Below are positions 38,482 to 48,581 of a DNA stretch of 64,000 nucleotides, piece after piece. The stretch is taken from contig NZ_CP045809.1 in assembly GCF_025273675.1 (NCBI RefSeq), positions 4,526,001 through 4,590,000 of the forward strand, in the 5' to 3' direction. A program made the position numbers and the translations under genes. The stretch is from Gordonia pseudamarae (GTDB taxonomy: Bacteria > Actinomycetota > Actinomycetes > Mycobacteriales > Mycobacteriaceae). Under the pieces are notes generated by a model, which did not search any database, had not been told where the DNA came from, and was given only the letters and a program-made list of their open reading frames with translations. How positions within the stretch are numbered: the first letter of the stretch is position 1; each line of letters starts with the position of its first letter.

Positions 38482-39493
38482 GGGCGACCGGGTGGTGGTG
38501 CGCTACCGGCTCGGCGCCGACACGCCCGCGGACTGGCGCGATACCCCCAATCCGGCGGCTTCGGCGGGTCCGACGCTGTCGGATGTGACCGGCATTGTCG
38601 TCGCCGGACCGGACGACGGTGAACTGATCCGGCTCGACCGCGACGGGACCGTCGTGAACATCCCGCTCACCGCGGTGACGTCGGTACGTGTCCTGTCGCG
38701 CCGGACCGTACGCAACAGCGAGATCCGGGCGATCGAGTACGCGGCCGCGCACGGCTGGCCGGGCGTCGAGTCGACGTGGATCGACGGTTGGCTGGTGCGC
38801 GCGGGCCACGGCTACACCCGGCGGGCCAACTGCGCGGTGCCGATCGATGTCGATGCCCGCGCCGACGGGCCGACCCTCACCGCGATCGCCGCCTGGTACC
38901 GAGAACGATCGCTGCCGCCGCAACTGGCCTGGCCCGACAGACTGCTGCCCGCCGCGCATCTGCCCGGACCGCTCGAACAGCCCGTGCAGGTTCTCACCGC
39001 CCGGATCGACACGATCACCGACAGCACCCACCGCACCGACGATCCGGAAGTCGCCGTCGAGCCCACCGCCGGCGCCGGGTGGCTCGACGTGCGCCTGGCA
39101 CCGGAACCGGCCGCCCGGCCGGCGGCCGGCGCACCCGACGGCACCGGACCCGATCGCGCCGTGGCTGCCGCGGTGATCAATGCGGTACGCGACGGGCAGT
39201 TGATGTTCGCCGGTATCGGTGACCGGGGGCGGCTGGTGGCGATCGGCCGGGGAGCTGTCACCGCGACCGCGGCCGGGCAACCCGTACTCGGGGTGACGGC
39301 GCTGCACACACTGCCCGATCACCGCGGCCGCGGACTGGCCGGGCGGGTGCTGTCGGCGCTGCTGCGGCGGGGGAAAGAACTCGGCGCCGACACGGTGTAC
39401 CTACAGGTCGACGCCGGCAACCGCGCGGCGGGCGCATGGTATCGGCGCCTCGGTTTCGGCCTGCACCATCAGTACGGGTACGTCGTGCTGTAG
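38465..39493 (+). CDS. GNAT family N-acetyltransferase (Rv0428c-like)
   Basis: A 342-residue protein. The N-terminal 80 residues form a small beta-barrel-like domain (VGDRVVVRYRLG, VTGIVVAGPDDGELIRLDRD), the middle is poorly conserved, and the C-terminal GNAT fold has the acetyl-CoA loop HTLPDHRGRGLAGRVLSAL and the closing VDAGNRAAGAWYRRLGF. The acceptor is unknown. Order def / this gene / xthA matches M. tuberculosis. The GTG start is the third copy of a 17-bp tandem repeat. Confidence 0.9.
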   Translation: MSEPFVGDRVVVRYRLGADTPADWRDTPNPAASAGPTLSDVTGIVVAGPDDGELIRLDRDGTVVNIPLTAVTSVRVLSRRTVRNSEIRAIEYAAAHGWPGVESTWIDGWLVRAGHGYTRRANCAVPIDVDARADGPTLTAIAAWYRERSLPPQLAWPDRLLPAAHLPGPLEQPVQVLTARIDTITDSTHRTDDPEVAVEPTAGAGWLDVRLAPEPAARPAAGAPDGTGPDRAVAAAVINAVRDGQLMFAGIGDRGRLVAIGRGAVTATAAGQPVLGVTALHTLPDHRGRGLAGRVLSALLRRGKELGADTVYLQVDAGNRAAGAWYRRLGFGLHHQYGYVVL

Positions 39494-39525
39494 CGGTCGG
39501 TCGTCATGGCCTACCGTTGACTGCG

Positions 39526-40113
39526 ATGTCCGATACCAGCGCACCGGGCCGCAAGCGGTCCGCACCGATCACCGCAGTCGCCGTCCTGATCATCGCCGCT
39601 CTGAGTGTGATCGTCTGGCTGGCCACCGGTGGGGGCGACGATCCCGGGTCAACCGGTTCCGCCGCCTCGTCCACCGCCCGCAGCACCGCCGCCCTCTCAC
39701 CCGGCACAACCTCCCGGGTGACGGCGCCGCCCCAGACCACATCGCCCCAGACCACATCGCCCCAGACCACATCACGGCGGACCGCGACACCGGGGACGTC
39801 CCGGTCGACGGCCACGGCCGGCGGTATCCCGGCGCACGCGCTGGCCACGCTCGAACTGATCGACGCCGGACAGTGGCCTGAGGCCGCCGACTCACCCGGC
39901 ACCCGCGGCGGCGGTACCTTCCGCAACAATGAGGGCCTGCTGCCGCGCACCGGCTCCGACGGCCGCCGCCTCAGGTTCCGGGAGTGGGACGTGAACCCGA
40001 AGAAGCCGGGCCGCGGGCGCGACGCCGAACGCATCATCACCGCCGACGACGGTTCGGCCTGGTACACCGACGACCACTACCGTTCCTTCACCCAGATCCG
40101 AGGACCGAACTGA
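39526..40113 (+). CDS. membrane-anchored guanyl-specific ribonuclease (barnase/RNase Sa-like)
   Basis: A 195-residue protein. An N-terminal hydrophobic anchor or signal (ITAVAVLIIAALSVIVWLA) is followed by a Thr/Pro/Gln linker made of 15-bp DNA repeats (TTSPQ), then a microbial RNase N1/T1 domain. Catalytic residues align with RNase Sa: the Glu in RFREWDV, the Arg in GRGRDAERII and the His in YTDDHYRSF; FRNNEGLLP is the substrate-loop region. It cuts RNA after guanine. It overlaps the next gene, a barstar-like inhibitor, by one base. Exported RNases of this type are toxins or nutrient enzymes. Confidence 0.88.
   Translation: MSDTSAPGRKRSAPITAVAVLIIAALSVIVWLATGGGDDPGSTGSAASSTARSTAALSPGTTSRVTAPPQTTSPQTTSPQTTSRRTATPGTSRSTATAGGIPAHALATLELIDAGQWPEAADSPGTRGGGTFRNNEGLLPRTGSDGRRLRFREWDVNPKKPGRGRDAERIITADDGSAWYTDDHYRSFTQIRGPN
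39731..39772 (+). repeat. 15-bp tandem repeat in the RNase linker
   Basis: CCCAGACCACATCGC at 39731-39745 and 39746-39760 plus a partial third copy. Encodes the repeated QTTSP peptide between the membrane anchor and the RNase domain. Confidence 0.9.
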
Positions 40114-40613
40114 TGGAATCCCCGATCTCGTTGCGCCAGTTTCTCATCAACGCCGCGCACGACGGCCCGCCCATCGGGCTGCTCGGTTCGGCGCACATGC
40201 CCACGCCCGGCAGACGATTCGCCGTCCGCACCGTCGACGCCGCGGAGATGACCACCTTGTCGGGTCTGTTCACCGCATTCGCGCGGGCCTGGGAATTCGG
40301 GAGATCATTCGGACACAACAAGGACGCCTTCGACGACTGCATGCGCGACCTCGACGGCCCGGCCCTCGCCACGGGCATGGTGCCACCGGCCGGATATCTC
40401 ACGCACATCTCCCGGGCGCACAACCTGCTCACCGCGGATCTGACCCAACTCGACTGGTTCGCCTCGTCGCTGTCGTTCTACCGTGACCACTACGCCCACC
40501 AGGCCCATCCGTCGGCGACATTCGCGGTGGTGCTCTCCACCTCCGACCGCCGCCGCGGACTGGTCCGTGAACGCTGGCACGCCACCGGCACCACGCTCGT
40601 CGAGATCGACTGA
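40113..40613 (+). CDS. barstar family RNase inhibitor
   Basis: A 166-residue cytoplasmic protein. The core WEFGRSFGHNKDAFDDCMRD corresponds to the barstar helix that blocks the barnase active site (family pattern 'P..yG.N.daf.D.l.d'). It is longer than classical barstar (about 90 residues), with an extra C-terminal region of unknown role. Its ATG overlaps the RNase stop (TGATG), so inhibitor and enzyme are made together, as expected for self-protection. xthA follows after 5 bases. Confidence 0.85.
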   Translation: MESPISLRQFLINAAHDGPPIGLLGSAHMPTPGRRFAVRTVDAAEMTTLSGLFTAFARAWEFGRSFGHNKDAFDDCMRDLDGPALATGMVPPAGYLTHISRAHNLLTADLTQLDWFASSLSFYRDHYAHQAHPSATFAVVLSTSDRRRGLVRERWHATGTTLVEID

Positions 40614-40618
40614 CCGCC

Positions 40619-41395
40619 ATGCGTATAGCGACGTGGAACGTCAACTCGATCCGCGCCCGATCGGAGACGATCGTGGCGTGGCTGGAACACAACGACATCG
40701 ATGTGCTGGCGATGCAGGAAACGAAGTGCCCCGACGACCGGTTTCCGGTGATGAGTTTCCTCGCCGGCGGCTACGACGTCGCGTTCTGCGGGCAGGGCGG
40801 CTTCAACGGAGTGGCCATCGCCTCCCGCATCGGACTTGAATCCGTGCAGTACGGTTTCGACGGGCAACCGCCGTTCGCCGACGCCGGCGTCGAGGCGCGG
40901 GCCATCTCCGCCCACTGCGACGGTGTCCAGGTGTGGAGCCTGTATGTGCCCAACGGCCGGGCCGTCGACGACCCGCACTACACCTACAAGCTGGAGTGGC
41001 TGGCGGCGCTCGCCGACCGCAGCGCGCTGTGGCTGGCGCACGACCCGGCTGCCCAGATCGTGCTGGCCGCCGATTGGAACGTCGCCCCCACCGACGACGA
41101 CGTGTGGGACCGGGCACTCTTCGAGGGCAAACCCCATGTCACCGACGCCGAACGGGACGCGGTGGCCGCGATCACCGACAACGGATTCACCGACGCGGGT
41201 CTGCCGTACGCGCCCGGCTACACCTTCTGGGACTACACCCAGCTGCGGTTCCCCAGGGACCAGGGCATGCGGATCGACTACCTGCTGTGCTCACCCGCGC
41301 TCGGTGACCGCGTGTTCGACGCACACGTCGACCGGGAGGCACGTAAGGCGCGAGGCGCCAGCGATCACGCGCCCGTGGTGCTCGACATCAGCTGA
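40619..41395 (+). CDS. xthA: exodeoxyribonuclease III
   Basis: A 258-residue AP endonuclease / 3'-5' exonuclease for base excision repair. MRIATWNVNSIRAR, LAMQETKCPD (metal Glu), LAADWNVAPTDDDVWD (Asp/Asn) and ASDHAPVVLDI (Asp-His) are the four catalytic blocks. It corresponds to Rv0427c. It runs directly on from the barstar gene and ends by overlapping the convergent N-hydroxylase gene by 8 bases. Confidence 0.97.
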   Translation: MRIATWNVNSIRARSETIVAWLEHNDIDVLAMQETKCPDDRFPVMSFLAGGYDVAFCGQGGFNGVAIASRIGLESVQYGFDGQPPFADAGVEARAISAHCDGVQVWSLYVPNGRAVDDPHYTYKLEWLAALADRSALWLAHDPAAQIVLAADWNVAPTDDDVWDRALFEGKPHVTDAERDAVAAITDNGFTDAGLPYAPGYTFWDYTQLRFPRDQGMRIDYLLCSPALGDRVFDAHVDREARKARGASDHAPVVLDIS

Positions 41396-42761
41396 ATCGC
41401 GGGTCCGTCACCGCGCGACGGGCCACCACCGAATCGATGATTTCCCCGGCACGCACCGCGATGTTCGACAGCAGCGTCGACGACAGACCATGGGTGTTCT
41501 CGACGCCGCCGTTGAGGTAGACCCCGGCGCGCACCGTGTCGGTGGTGGCGAGCCGGTAATCGCGGCCCACCACCGGCCTGCCCGCCTCGAAAACGCCCGC
41601 CGACGCGGCATCGCCGAGCAGATCCCGGATGTCGCCCGGGCTGAAACCCGTGGCGCAGACGAGCGCGTCGACGCGAATCGTGTCCTCGCCACCGGTCATC
41701 AGATTGCGGATACCCAGGGTGACCCCGTCGTGGTCACCGTCGACACCGACCACCTCGGTGGTGCGGTGAATGATCAGTCGCCTTGTGCCGGTAACTGTTT
41801 CGTGATACTCACGCCGGTATAGCTCTTCCAGCAGGTCCATGTCGACCGCCGAATAGTTGGTGCTGCGGTGGTAGTCCATCAGACGTTCGCGCACATCGGC
41901 GGGCGCCGAGTACCAGAGATCGACGGTGTCGGGATCGAACACCCGGTTCGCGAACGGGCTGTCATCGGACGGAGACAGTCCGAACTTGGTGTGCAACAGG
42001 TGAACCCGTGAATCCGGGTAGGTCGAGTGCAGATATTCGACGACCTCGGCCGCACTCTGTCCCGCACCGAGCACGGCGAACGCACCGTTGGGCATCGACG
42101 GAACGCCACCGAGGCGGTCCAGAATGTCGTGGTTGTGAAAGATCCGGTCCCCGGTGGCGATACCGTCGGGCATACGTCCCACCAGACCCGGCGCGAACAG
42201 AACATTACGGGCACGCAACTCGAATGGGCCATCGGCACTGTCACAGCTCACCACCACGTGGTCGCCGTCGAATGAGATGCACGCGGCCCGGGTTCCGTAC
42301 CGGACATCGGCGTCGACGGAATTCGCGGCCCAGGCCAGATAATCACCGAACTCGTGCCTGCTCGGGAAAAAGGTCTGCTGGTTGATGAAATCAACCATCC
42401 GACCCTTGTTGTGCAAGTAGTTGAAGAATGTGTACGCACTGCGCGGATTACGCATAGTGGCAAGATCTTTGGGAAATGCGATCTGCATGTTCGCACCCGG
42501 CAACATCATTCCCGGATGCCAGCTGAACGCGGGCTTGCTCTCCACGAACGCGGCCCGCAACCGGGTACCTGATTCGGCGAGTTCCTCCAGAACCACCGCC
42601 ACCGCCAGATTTGCCGGACCGAAACCGATGCCCACCACGTCGAGCACCTCACCGCCACCTGAGGGACCACCACCCGAGGGGCCGTTCGGGGCCACGTCAT
42701 CGAGTGCCCCGCACCCGGAGTCCGCCAACGCCGAGACGCCCACGTCGGCGCGGGCAGTCAC
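41388..42761 (-). CDS. L-lysine N6- / L-ornithine N5-monooxygenase (siderophore N-hydroxylase)
   Basis: A 457-residue class B flavin-dependent N-hydroxylase of the SidA/IucD/MbtG family. VVGIGFGPANLAVAVVLEEL is the FAD motif, WHPGMMLPGANMQIAFPKDL the substrate-pocket block, then FNYLHNKGRMVDFINQQTFF and the NADPH motif AVLGAGQSAAEVVEYL. It makes the hydroxamate-forming amine of siderophores. The first 35 residues are low-complexity (GPSGGGPSGGG). Its GTG overlaps the salicylate synthase stop (GTGA). Lysine or ornithine preference cannot be decided by eye. Confidence 0.92.
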   Translation of the reverse strand: MTARADVGVSALADSGCGALDDVAPNGPSGGGPSGGGEVLDVVGIGFGPANLAVAVVLEELAESGTRLRAAFVESKPAFSWHPGMMLPGANMQIAFPKDLATMRNPRSAYTFFNYLHNKGRMVDFINQQTFFPSRHEFGDYLAWAANSVDADVRYGTRAACISFDGDHVVVSCDSADGPFELRARNVLFAPGLVGRMPDGIATGDRIFHNHDILDRLGGVPSMPNGAFAVLGAGQSAAEVVEYLHSTYPDSRVHLLHTKFGLSPSDDSPFANRVFDPDTVDLWYSAPADVRERLMDYHRSTNYSAVDMDLLEELYRREYHETVTGTRRLIIHRTTEVVGVDGDHDGVTLGIRNLMTGGEDTIRVDALVCATGFSPGDIRDLLGDAASAGVFEAGRPVVGRDYRLATTDTVRAGVYLNGGVENTHGLSSTLLSNIAVRAGEIIDSVVARRAVTDPRFS

Positions 42762-44158
42762 AAGGCCTCTCCCGCGTCCACAGCGCCGTCGTCGCCGTGC
42801 TGCGCGGCCACGATGTACGGTGCCAGGCCGGCGAGCTTCTCGCAGGTCTCCTCGAACTCACGATCGGGGCGGGACGGTTCGACCACACCGGCACCCGACC
42901 GCAACCACGCCTGCCCGTCCTGGGCGTACACCGAGCGCAGCACCAGCGCGGCCTCCAACTCCCCCGCCGACGACGCGGTCATGATCGCACCCGAGTAGAG
43001 GCTGCGCGGCTTCGGTTCGAGCCGGTAGATGGCGTCGAGCGCGGGCGCCTTCGGAATGCCCGAGGCGGTGATCGACGGGAACAGCACCGACAGCGACACC
43101 CACGGACCGGCGTCCTGGCGCAGCGTTCCGCGCACCGTCGACGCCAGGTGCTGGACATGACCGCGTTCGCGGATCGCCATGAACTCGGTGACCGCGGTGC
43201 TGCCCGGTTCTGCGATCGACTCGATCTCCTCGAAGCAGGCTCGCACCGACACCGCGTGTTCGGTGATCTCCTTGCCGTCGTTGAGCAGTTCCTCACGAGC
43301 GGCCGCGTCCTCCTCGGGCGAGCGGCCCAGCGGACGGGTGCCGGCGAGCGGCTCGGTGAGCACCTGCCCATCCGCCGTCACCGAAACAACCAGTTCGGGG
43401 CTGAACCCGGCGGTCTCGATGCCGCCGAGCGACACCAGGTACGAGCGCATCGGATTGTTGGCGACACGGGCACGGGCGTAGGTGGCGGGCATGTCGACGG
43501 CGAACGGGATGTCGACGTGCCGGGACATGATGACCTTCTGATAGTCGCCGGCGGCGATCTCGGACACCGCCGCCGCCACCTGTCCCCGGTAGTCGTACGG
43601 ATCGGAGTCGATATCGATGTGCGGCGTCTCCCGGCGGCCGTTCGCCTCGGCGATGTCCGCGGCTGCCTTCGCCACCGCGAGCAGGTCGTCGTCGAGGCCG
43701 ACACCGCCGATCTCGACGCCCCCGCCGACACCGTCCGGGCTGACGGTCAGTTCCACCCTCGGGACGATGACGTGGGCGAGCACGGTATCGTCGGCGACGC
43801 GCGAGCCCAGTCCGTGATGTCCGGCGGCGAAATCGAAACCGACCCAGCCATAGAGCTGCCAGTCGGCCATCGGCAGCGCGGCGACCGCTTCGGCGAGCGC
43901 GTCGACGGGCCGGGCACCGGGTTCGTCCACCCAGCGCCGGCTGGTCGTGGTGTCCTCGGTGACGACCGAGACATCCGTTCCGGTCAGAATGATCCTGGCC
44001 ACGGCGTCGGCGGCGAATGTCCACCGGCCGTCACGTTCGTAGACCACGTAGTCGGCGAATCGTCCGGTGGCCGCCCATGCGGCGCAGACCTGCGCCGGAT
44101 CAGCCGGTGTCGACGAGCCCGCGTGCGCGGTCACCGATGTACTCGCTGTCATACTCAC
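42758..44158 (-). CDS. salicylate synthase / isochorismate synthase (MbtI-like)
   Basis: A 466-residue chorismate-binding enzyme that makes salicylate (or isochorismate) for an aryl-capped siderophore. Conserved blocks are DYQKVIMSRHVDIPF, PELVVSVTADGQVLTEPLAGTR, the metal-binding Glu in HLASTVRGTL and its context, GIPKAPALDAIYRLEP, YSGAIM and WLRSGAGVV. The length fits MbtI (450) better than plant-type EntC proteins. The GTG at 44158 is preferred since GGAGGAG is 7 bases upstream; an ATG two codons later is the alternative. Upstream are five 19-bp repeats and an IdeR-type box. Confidence 0.9.
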   Translation of the reverse strand: MSMTASTSVTAHAGSSTPADPAQVCAAWAATGRFADYVVYERDGRWTFAADAVARIILTGTDVSVVTEDTTTSRRWVDEPGARPVDALAEAVAALPMADWQLYGWVGFDFAAGHHGLGSRVADDTVLAHVIVPRVELTVSPDGVGGGVEIGGVGLDDDLLAVAKAAADIAEANGRRETPHIDIDSDPYDYRGQVAAAVSEIAAGDYQKVIMSRHVDIPFAVDMPATYARARVANNPMRSYLVSLGGIETAGFSPELVVSVTADGQVLTEPLAGTRPLGRSPEEDAAAREELLNDGKEITEHAVSVRACFEEIESIAEPGSTAVTEFMAIRERGHVQHLASTVRGTLRQDAGPWVSLSVLFPSITASGIPKAPALDAIYRLEPKPRSLYSGAIMTASSAGELEAALVLRSVYAQDGQAWLRSGAGVVEPSRPDREFEETCEKLAGLAPYIVAAQHGDDGAVDAGEAL

Positions 44159-44182
44159 GCCGGAACTCCTCCCTGCGGGACT

Positions 44183-44277
44183 CAGATATCGCACGATCGC
44201 CCAGAACGCGCACAATCTCTCAGACACCGCACAACCTCGCAGATACCGCGCAATCTCCCAATCATGGCAGAATCTCG
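44183..44277 (-). repeat. five 19-bp tandem repeats in the salicylate synthase leader
   Basis: Units begin at 44183, 44202, 44221, 44240 and 44259; plus-strand consensus CAGATACCGCACAATCTCC, the fifth more diverged. They lie exactly between the IdeR-type box and the ribosome site, so they are in the untranslated leader of the siderophore operon. Confidence 0.9.
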
Positions 44278-44288
44278 GTGCAGCAGTT

Positions 44289-44307
44289 TTAGGAAAGCCT
44301 AAGTTAC
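44289..44307 (-). promoter_or_regulatory. IdeR/DtxR-type iron box
   Basis: TTAGGAAAGCCTAAGTTAC matches the 19-bp IdeR consensus (TTAGGTTAGGCTAACCTAA) at 13 positions, with the symmetric TTAGG...CCTAA core intact. It lies upstream of the salicylate synthase-hydroxylase operon, predicting repression by iron. Confidence 0.75.
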
Positions 44308-44348
44308 CTCCTGGTGAATCGCGAAATCCCGATACCACACCGAACGCA

Positions 44349-45143
44349 TCATGACGGGCCTCTCGTCTCCAGCCAGTATGCCTGCGCCTTGACCTCGTTC
44401 CTGCTCAGCTTGTAATCGGCACGCAGGATCGCCGCGATCGCCCGCGTCCGGGCTGTGTCCAACGCCACCCAACCGAAGTGGCCCGACGCATCGAAGGCGG
44501 CGTCCCGCAGCGCCCCGACGATGCCCGGTGCCCTGCTTCCCGGGCGACCGGCCCCACCCCGGGCGTGCCGGTGCCGACCACGACGCACCCAATGCAGGGT
44601 GTCGTGCGGGCGCAACCGGATGGGCAGATCCTTGTCACTGTCGTGAACCCACTCGAACCAGATCGTGGCCGGGGGCCCCTGCGTGCCGAGCGCGTCGAGC
44701 AACGAGTTGATCGCCGGCAGGGATGCCGGTTCACCCACCAGCAGCCAGCCGGCGGGTGCGGGATCCGGGACGGCGAATCCCGAGCGTAAGAACGTGGCCC
44801 CGAGCACGTCGCCGGGTTGCGCGGCCAGTGCCCACCGGCAGGCCACGCCCTCGTGGAGGGCGAACTCGACGGCGAACGAGTCGGTGATCGGGTCGGGGTC
44901 GATGACGGTGTACCCGCGCTGATGCGGCCTGCCGTTGCGATCCTCGAACCACAGCCGCAGAAACATCGTCGGGTGGTACGGCCGGTCACGCAGCAGACCT
45001 CCGCCGGAGAACCCGAGCCGCACGTAACGGTCGGTGAGGTATCGCGCCGGGGACGTCACGGTCAGTCGATAGTCAACGGCACCCATCGCCCTCAGAATCA
45101 GGCCCTGGACTCCGCCCGCCCCGCCGACGCCGGTTTCACTCAC
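44349..45143 (-). CDS. siderophore-interacting protein (ferric-siderophore reductase)
   Basis: A 264-residue FAD/NAD(P)H flavoprotein of the SIP/ViuB family, which releases iron from imported siderophores by reduction. RLGFSGGGLLRDRPYHP and RGYTVIDPDPITDSFAVEF form the FAD domain (family pattern 'R.YT.R'), and KLSRNEVKAQAYW is the characteristic C-terminus. GTG start. Directly upstream of the iron box that serves the biosynthetic pair; no siderophore importer or NRPS is in the window. Confidence 0.92.
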   Translation of the reverse strand: MSETGVGGAGGVQGLILRAMGAVDYRLTVTSPARYLTDRYVRLGFSGGGLLRDRPYHPTMFLRLWFEDRNGRPHQRGYTVIDPDPITDSFAVEFALHEGVACRWALAAQPGDVLGATFLRSGFAVPDPAPAGWLLVGEPASLPAINSLLDALGTQGPPATIWFEWVHDSDKDLPIRLRPHDTLHWVRRGRHRHARGGAGRPGSRAPGIVGALRDAAFDASGHFGWVALDTARTRAIAAILRADYKLSRNEVKAQAYWLETRGPS

Positions 45144-45161
45144 CGGCCCAGCGTAGAGACC

Positions 45162-45512
45162 TCAGGCAGGCACGAGTTCGACGGCGCCCGGGTGCGCATC
45201 AACATAGCGCTTGGTGAAACTGCAGACCGGCCGCAACCGGGCGTCACGATGGCGGGCATAGGCCACCACGCCCCTGGCCAGCCGCGATCCGAGTCCATGG
45301 CCGGTGTACTCGTCGTAGATGACGGTGTGCATCACCGAGATGGTGGGTTTGCCGTCGATCGTCTCGGCCGTGTACCCGAGAACGCCGACCAGATCACCGG
45401 CGACCCACAGTTCGAACCGGTCTCGTTCGGGGTTGTGTACCACCTGGGAGATCTGATGCAGAATCGCCTGCGCCGACTGGGGCGGTCGGACGGACTGGGT
45501 CTTGCGCTGCAC
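45162..45512 (-). CDS. GNAT-fold N-acetyltransferase-like protein
   Basis: A 116-residue single-domain protein of the short YidJ/ATS1 type. ELWVAGDLVGVLGYTAE, then SVMHTVIYDEYTGHGLGSRL (the acetyl-CoA loop) and RLRPVCSFTKRYVDAHP, with the conserved Cys, define the subgroup. Substrate unknown. It lies 18 bases after the siderophore-interacting protein's start on the same strand and may lead that transcript. An exact CRP/GlxR site is 22 bases upstream of its GTG. Confidence 0.85.
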   Translation of the reverse strand: MQRKTQSVRPPQSAQAILHQISQVVHNPERDRFELWVAGDLVGVLGYTAETIDGKPTISVMHTVIYDEYTGHGLGSRLARGVVAYARHRDARLRPVCSFTKRYVDAHPGAVELVPA

Positions 45513-45534
45513 TGGCTCTACCTCTCCAACAATT

Positions 45535-45550
45535 TGTGATACCGGTCACA
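45535..45550. promoter_or_regulatory. CRP/GlxR-type site, TGTGA-N6-TCACA
   Basis: Exact consensus (N6 = TACCGG), 22 bases upstream of the acetyltransferase start on the minus strand. So close to the start it would most likely repress. The rest of the 300-bp gap to the TPP riboswitch shows no gene. Confidence 0.65.
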
Positions 45551-45819
45551 TAGTAGCGGTGCTTGCCATTGTTCGCACGGGAAAAATTCCGGGCCCGCCG
45601 AAAAGCGCACAAACGGACAGCACCCCGAGAGCAACCGCGTGAACACGCCGGACGGGTCCGGTGGACTGCTTCGCGGACGATCTCGCGATCGGTCGCGGGC
45701 GGCGACGGGCCCGATATCGCCGCACAGGCCCGCGGCCGCCCCGCTGGACAGCCACCCGGAAGCGGCTACGATGGCCGTCGAACCGCCGCCGGTGTCGGTT
45801 CGACCACACAAGTGAACAC

Positions 45820-47644
<1,825 letters not shown>

Positions 47645-47692
47645 CCTGGGCAACCGTCCCGAACCCGCCCCCCATGGAACGAAAGCACCAGT

Positions 47693-48532
47693 GTGACTGA
47701 ACTACCCACCGCACCAACGGGTATCACGCCCGCCCGGGTCCTGACGATCGCCGGTTCGGACTCGGGTGGTGGGGCGGGCGTCCAGGCGGACATGCGCACC
47801 TTCGCCACGCTCGGCATCCACGGATGTGTCGCGATCACCGCCGTGACGGTGCAGAACTCCCTCGGGGTGCAGGGTTTTCAGGAGATCGAACCACCGATCG
47901 TCGCCGGGCAGATCACCAGCGTGGTCACCGACATCGGGATCGGCGCCGCCAAGACGGGGATGCTCGCCTCGAGCGCGATCATCGAGGCCGTCGTCGATGC
48001 CTGCACGCCGTTGGGCATCGGCGGCGACGGCACCATCCCGCTGGTGGTGGATCCGGTGTGCGCGTCGATGCACGGCGATCCCCTGCTGGCCACCGAGGCA
48101 CTGGATGCGTTGCGCGACATCCTGTTCCCTATCGCCACGGTGGTAACCCCGAACCTCGACGAGGTACGGCTGATCACCGGCGTCGACGTCATCGATGACG
48201 CCTCCCAACGCGAGGCGGCCCGCGCCCTGTGTGGTCTGGGTGCCCGGTGGGCGCTGGTGAAGGGCGGGCACCTGCGGTCGTCGGCACAGAGTCCGGACCT
48301 GCTGTTCGACGGCCTTGAGTTCCACGAGTTCACCCACTCGCGGATCGACACCCCGCACGACCACGGCGCCGGTGACACCCTGTCGGCGGCGATGGCATCA
48401 GCCCTGGCACATGGCTTCTCGATGCCCGATGCGGTGGCCTTCGGCAAACAGTGGGTGACCCGCGGCCTGAAAGCGGCATACCCGCTGGGCGGCGGCCACG
48501 GCCCGGTCAACCCGTTGTGGCGAATCGGCTGA
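47693..48532 (+). CDS. thiD: bifunctional hydroxymethylpyrimidine kinase/phosphomethylpyrimidine kinase ThiD
   Basis: A 279-residue ribokinase-fold enzyme that phosphorylates HMP-P to HMP-PP. VLTIAGSDSGGGAGVQADM is the N-terminal signature, VVTPNLDEVRLITG the central block, and DTPHDHGAGDTLSAAMAS the anion hole with catalytic Asp (D in GAGD). GTG start. Co-transcribed with thiC; counterpart of Rv0422c. Confidence 0.97.
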   Translation: MTELPTAPTGITPARVLTIAGSDSGGGAGVQADMRTFATLGIHGCVAITAVTVQNSLGVQGFQEIEPPIVAGQITSVVTDIGIGAAKTGMLASSAIIEAVVDACTPLGIGGDGTIPLVVDPVCASMHGDPLLATEALDALRDILFPIATVVTPNLDEVRLITGVDVIDDASQREAARALCGLGARWALVKGGHLRSSAQSPDLLFDGLEFHEFTHSRIDTPHDHGAGDTLSAAMASALAHGFSMPDAVAFGKQWVTRGLKAAYPLGGGHGPVNPLWRIG

Positions 48533-48581
48533 GGACTCTCGGAGGACATTCCTGGCAGTCCGCACCGTAAACTCTACGGCC

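Noticed and set aside
44159..44338. A 60-residue N-terminal extension of the salicylate synthase
   Set aside because: The segment is encoded by the 19-bp tandem repeats and crosses the IdeR box; the GTG with GGAGGAG upstream is the better start.
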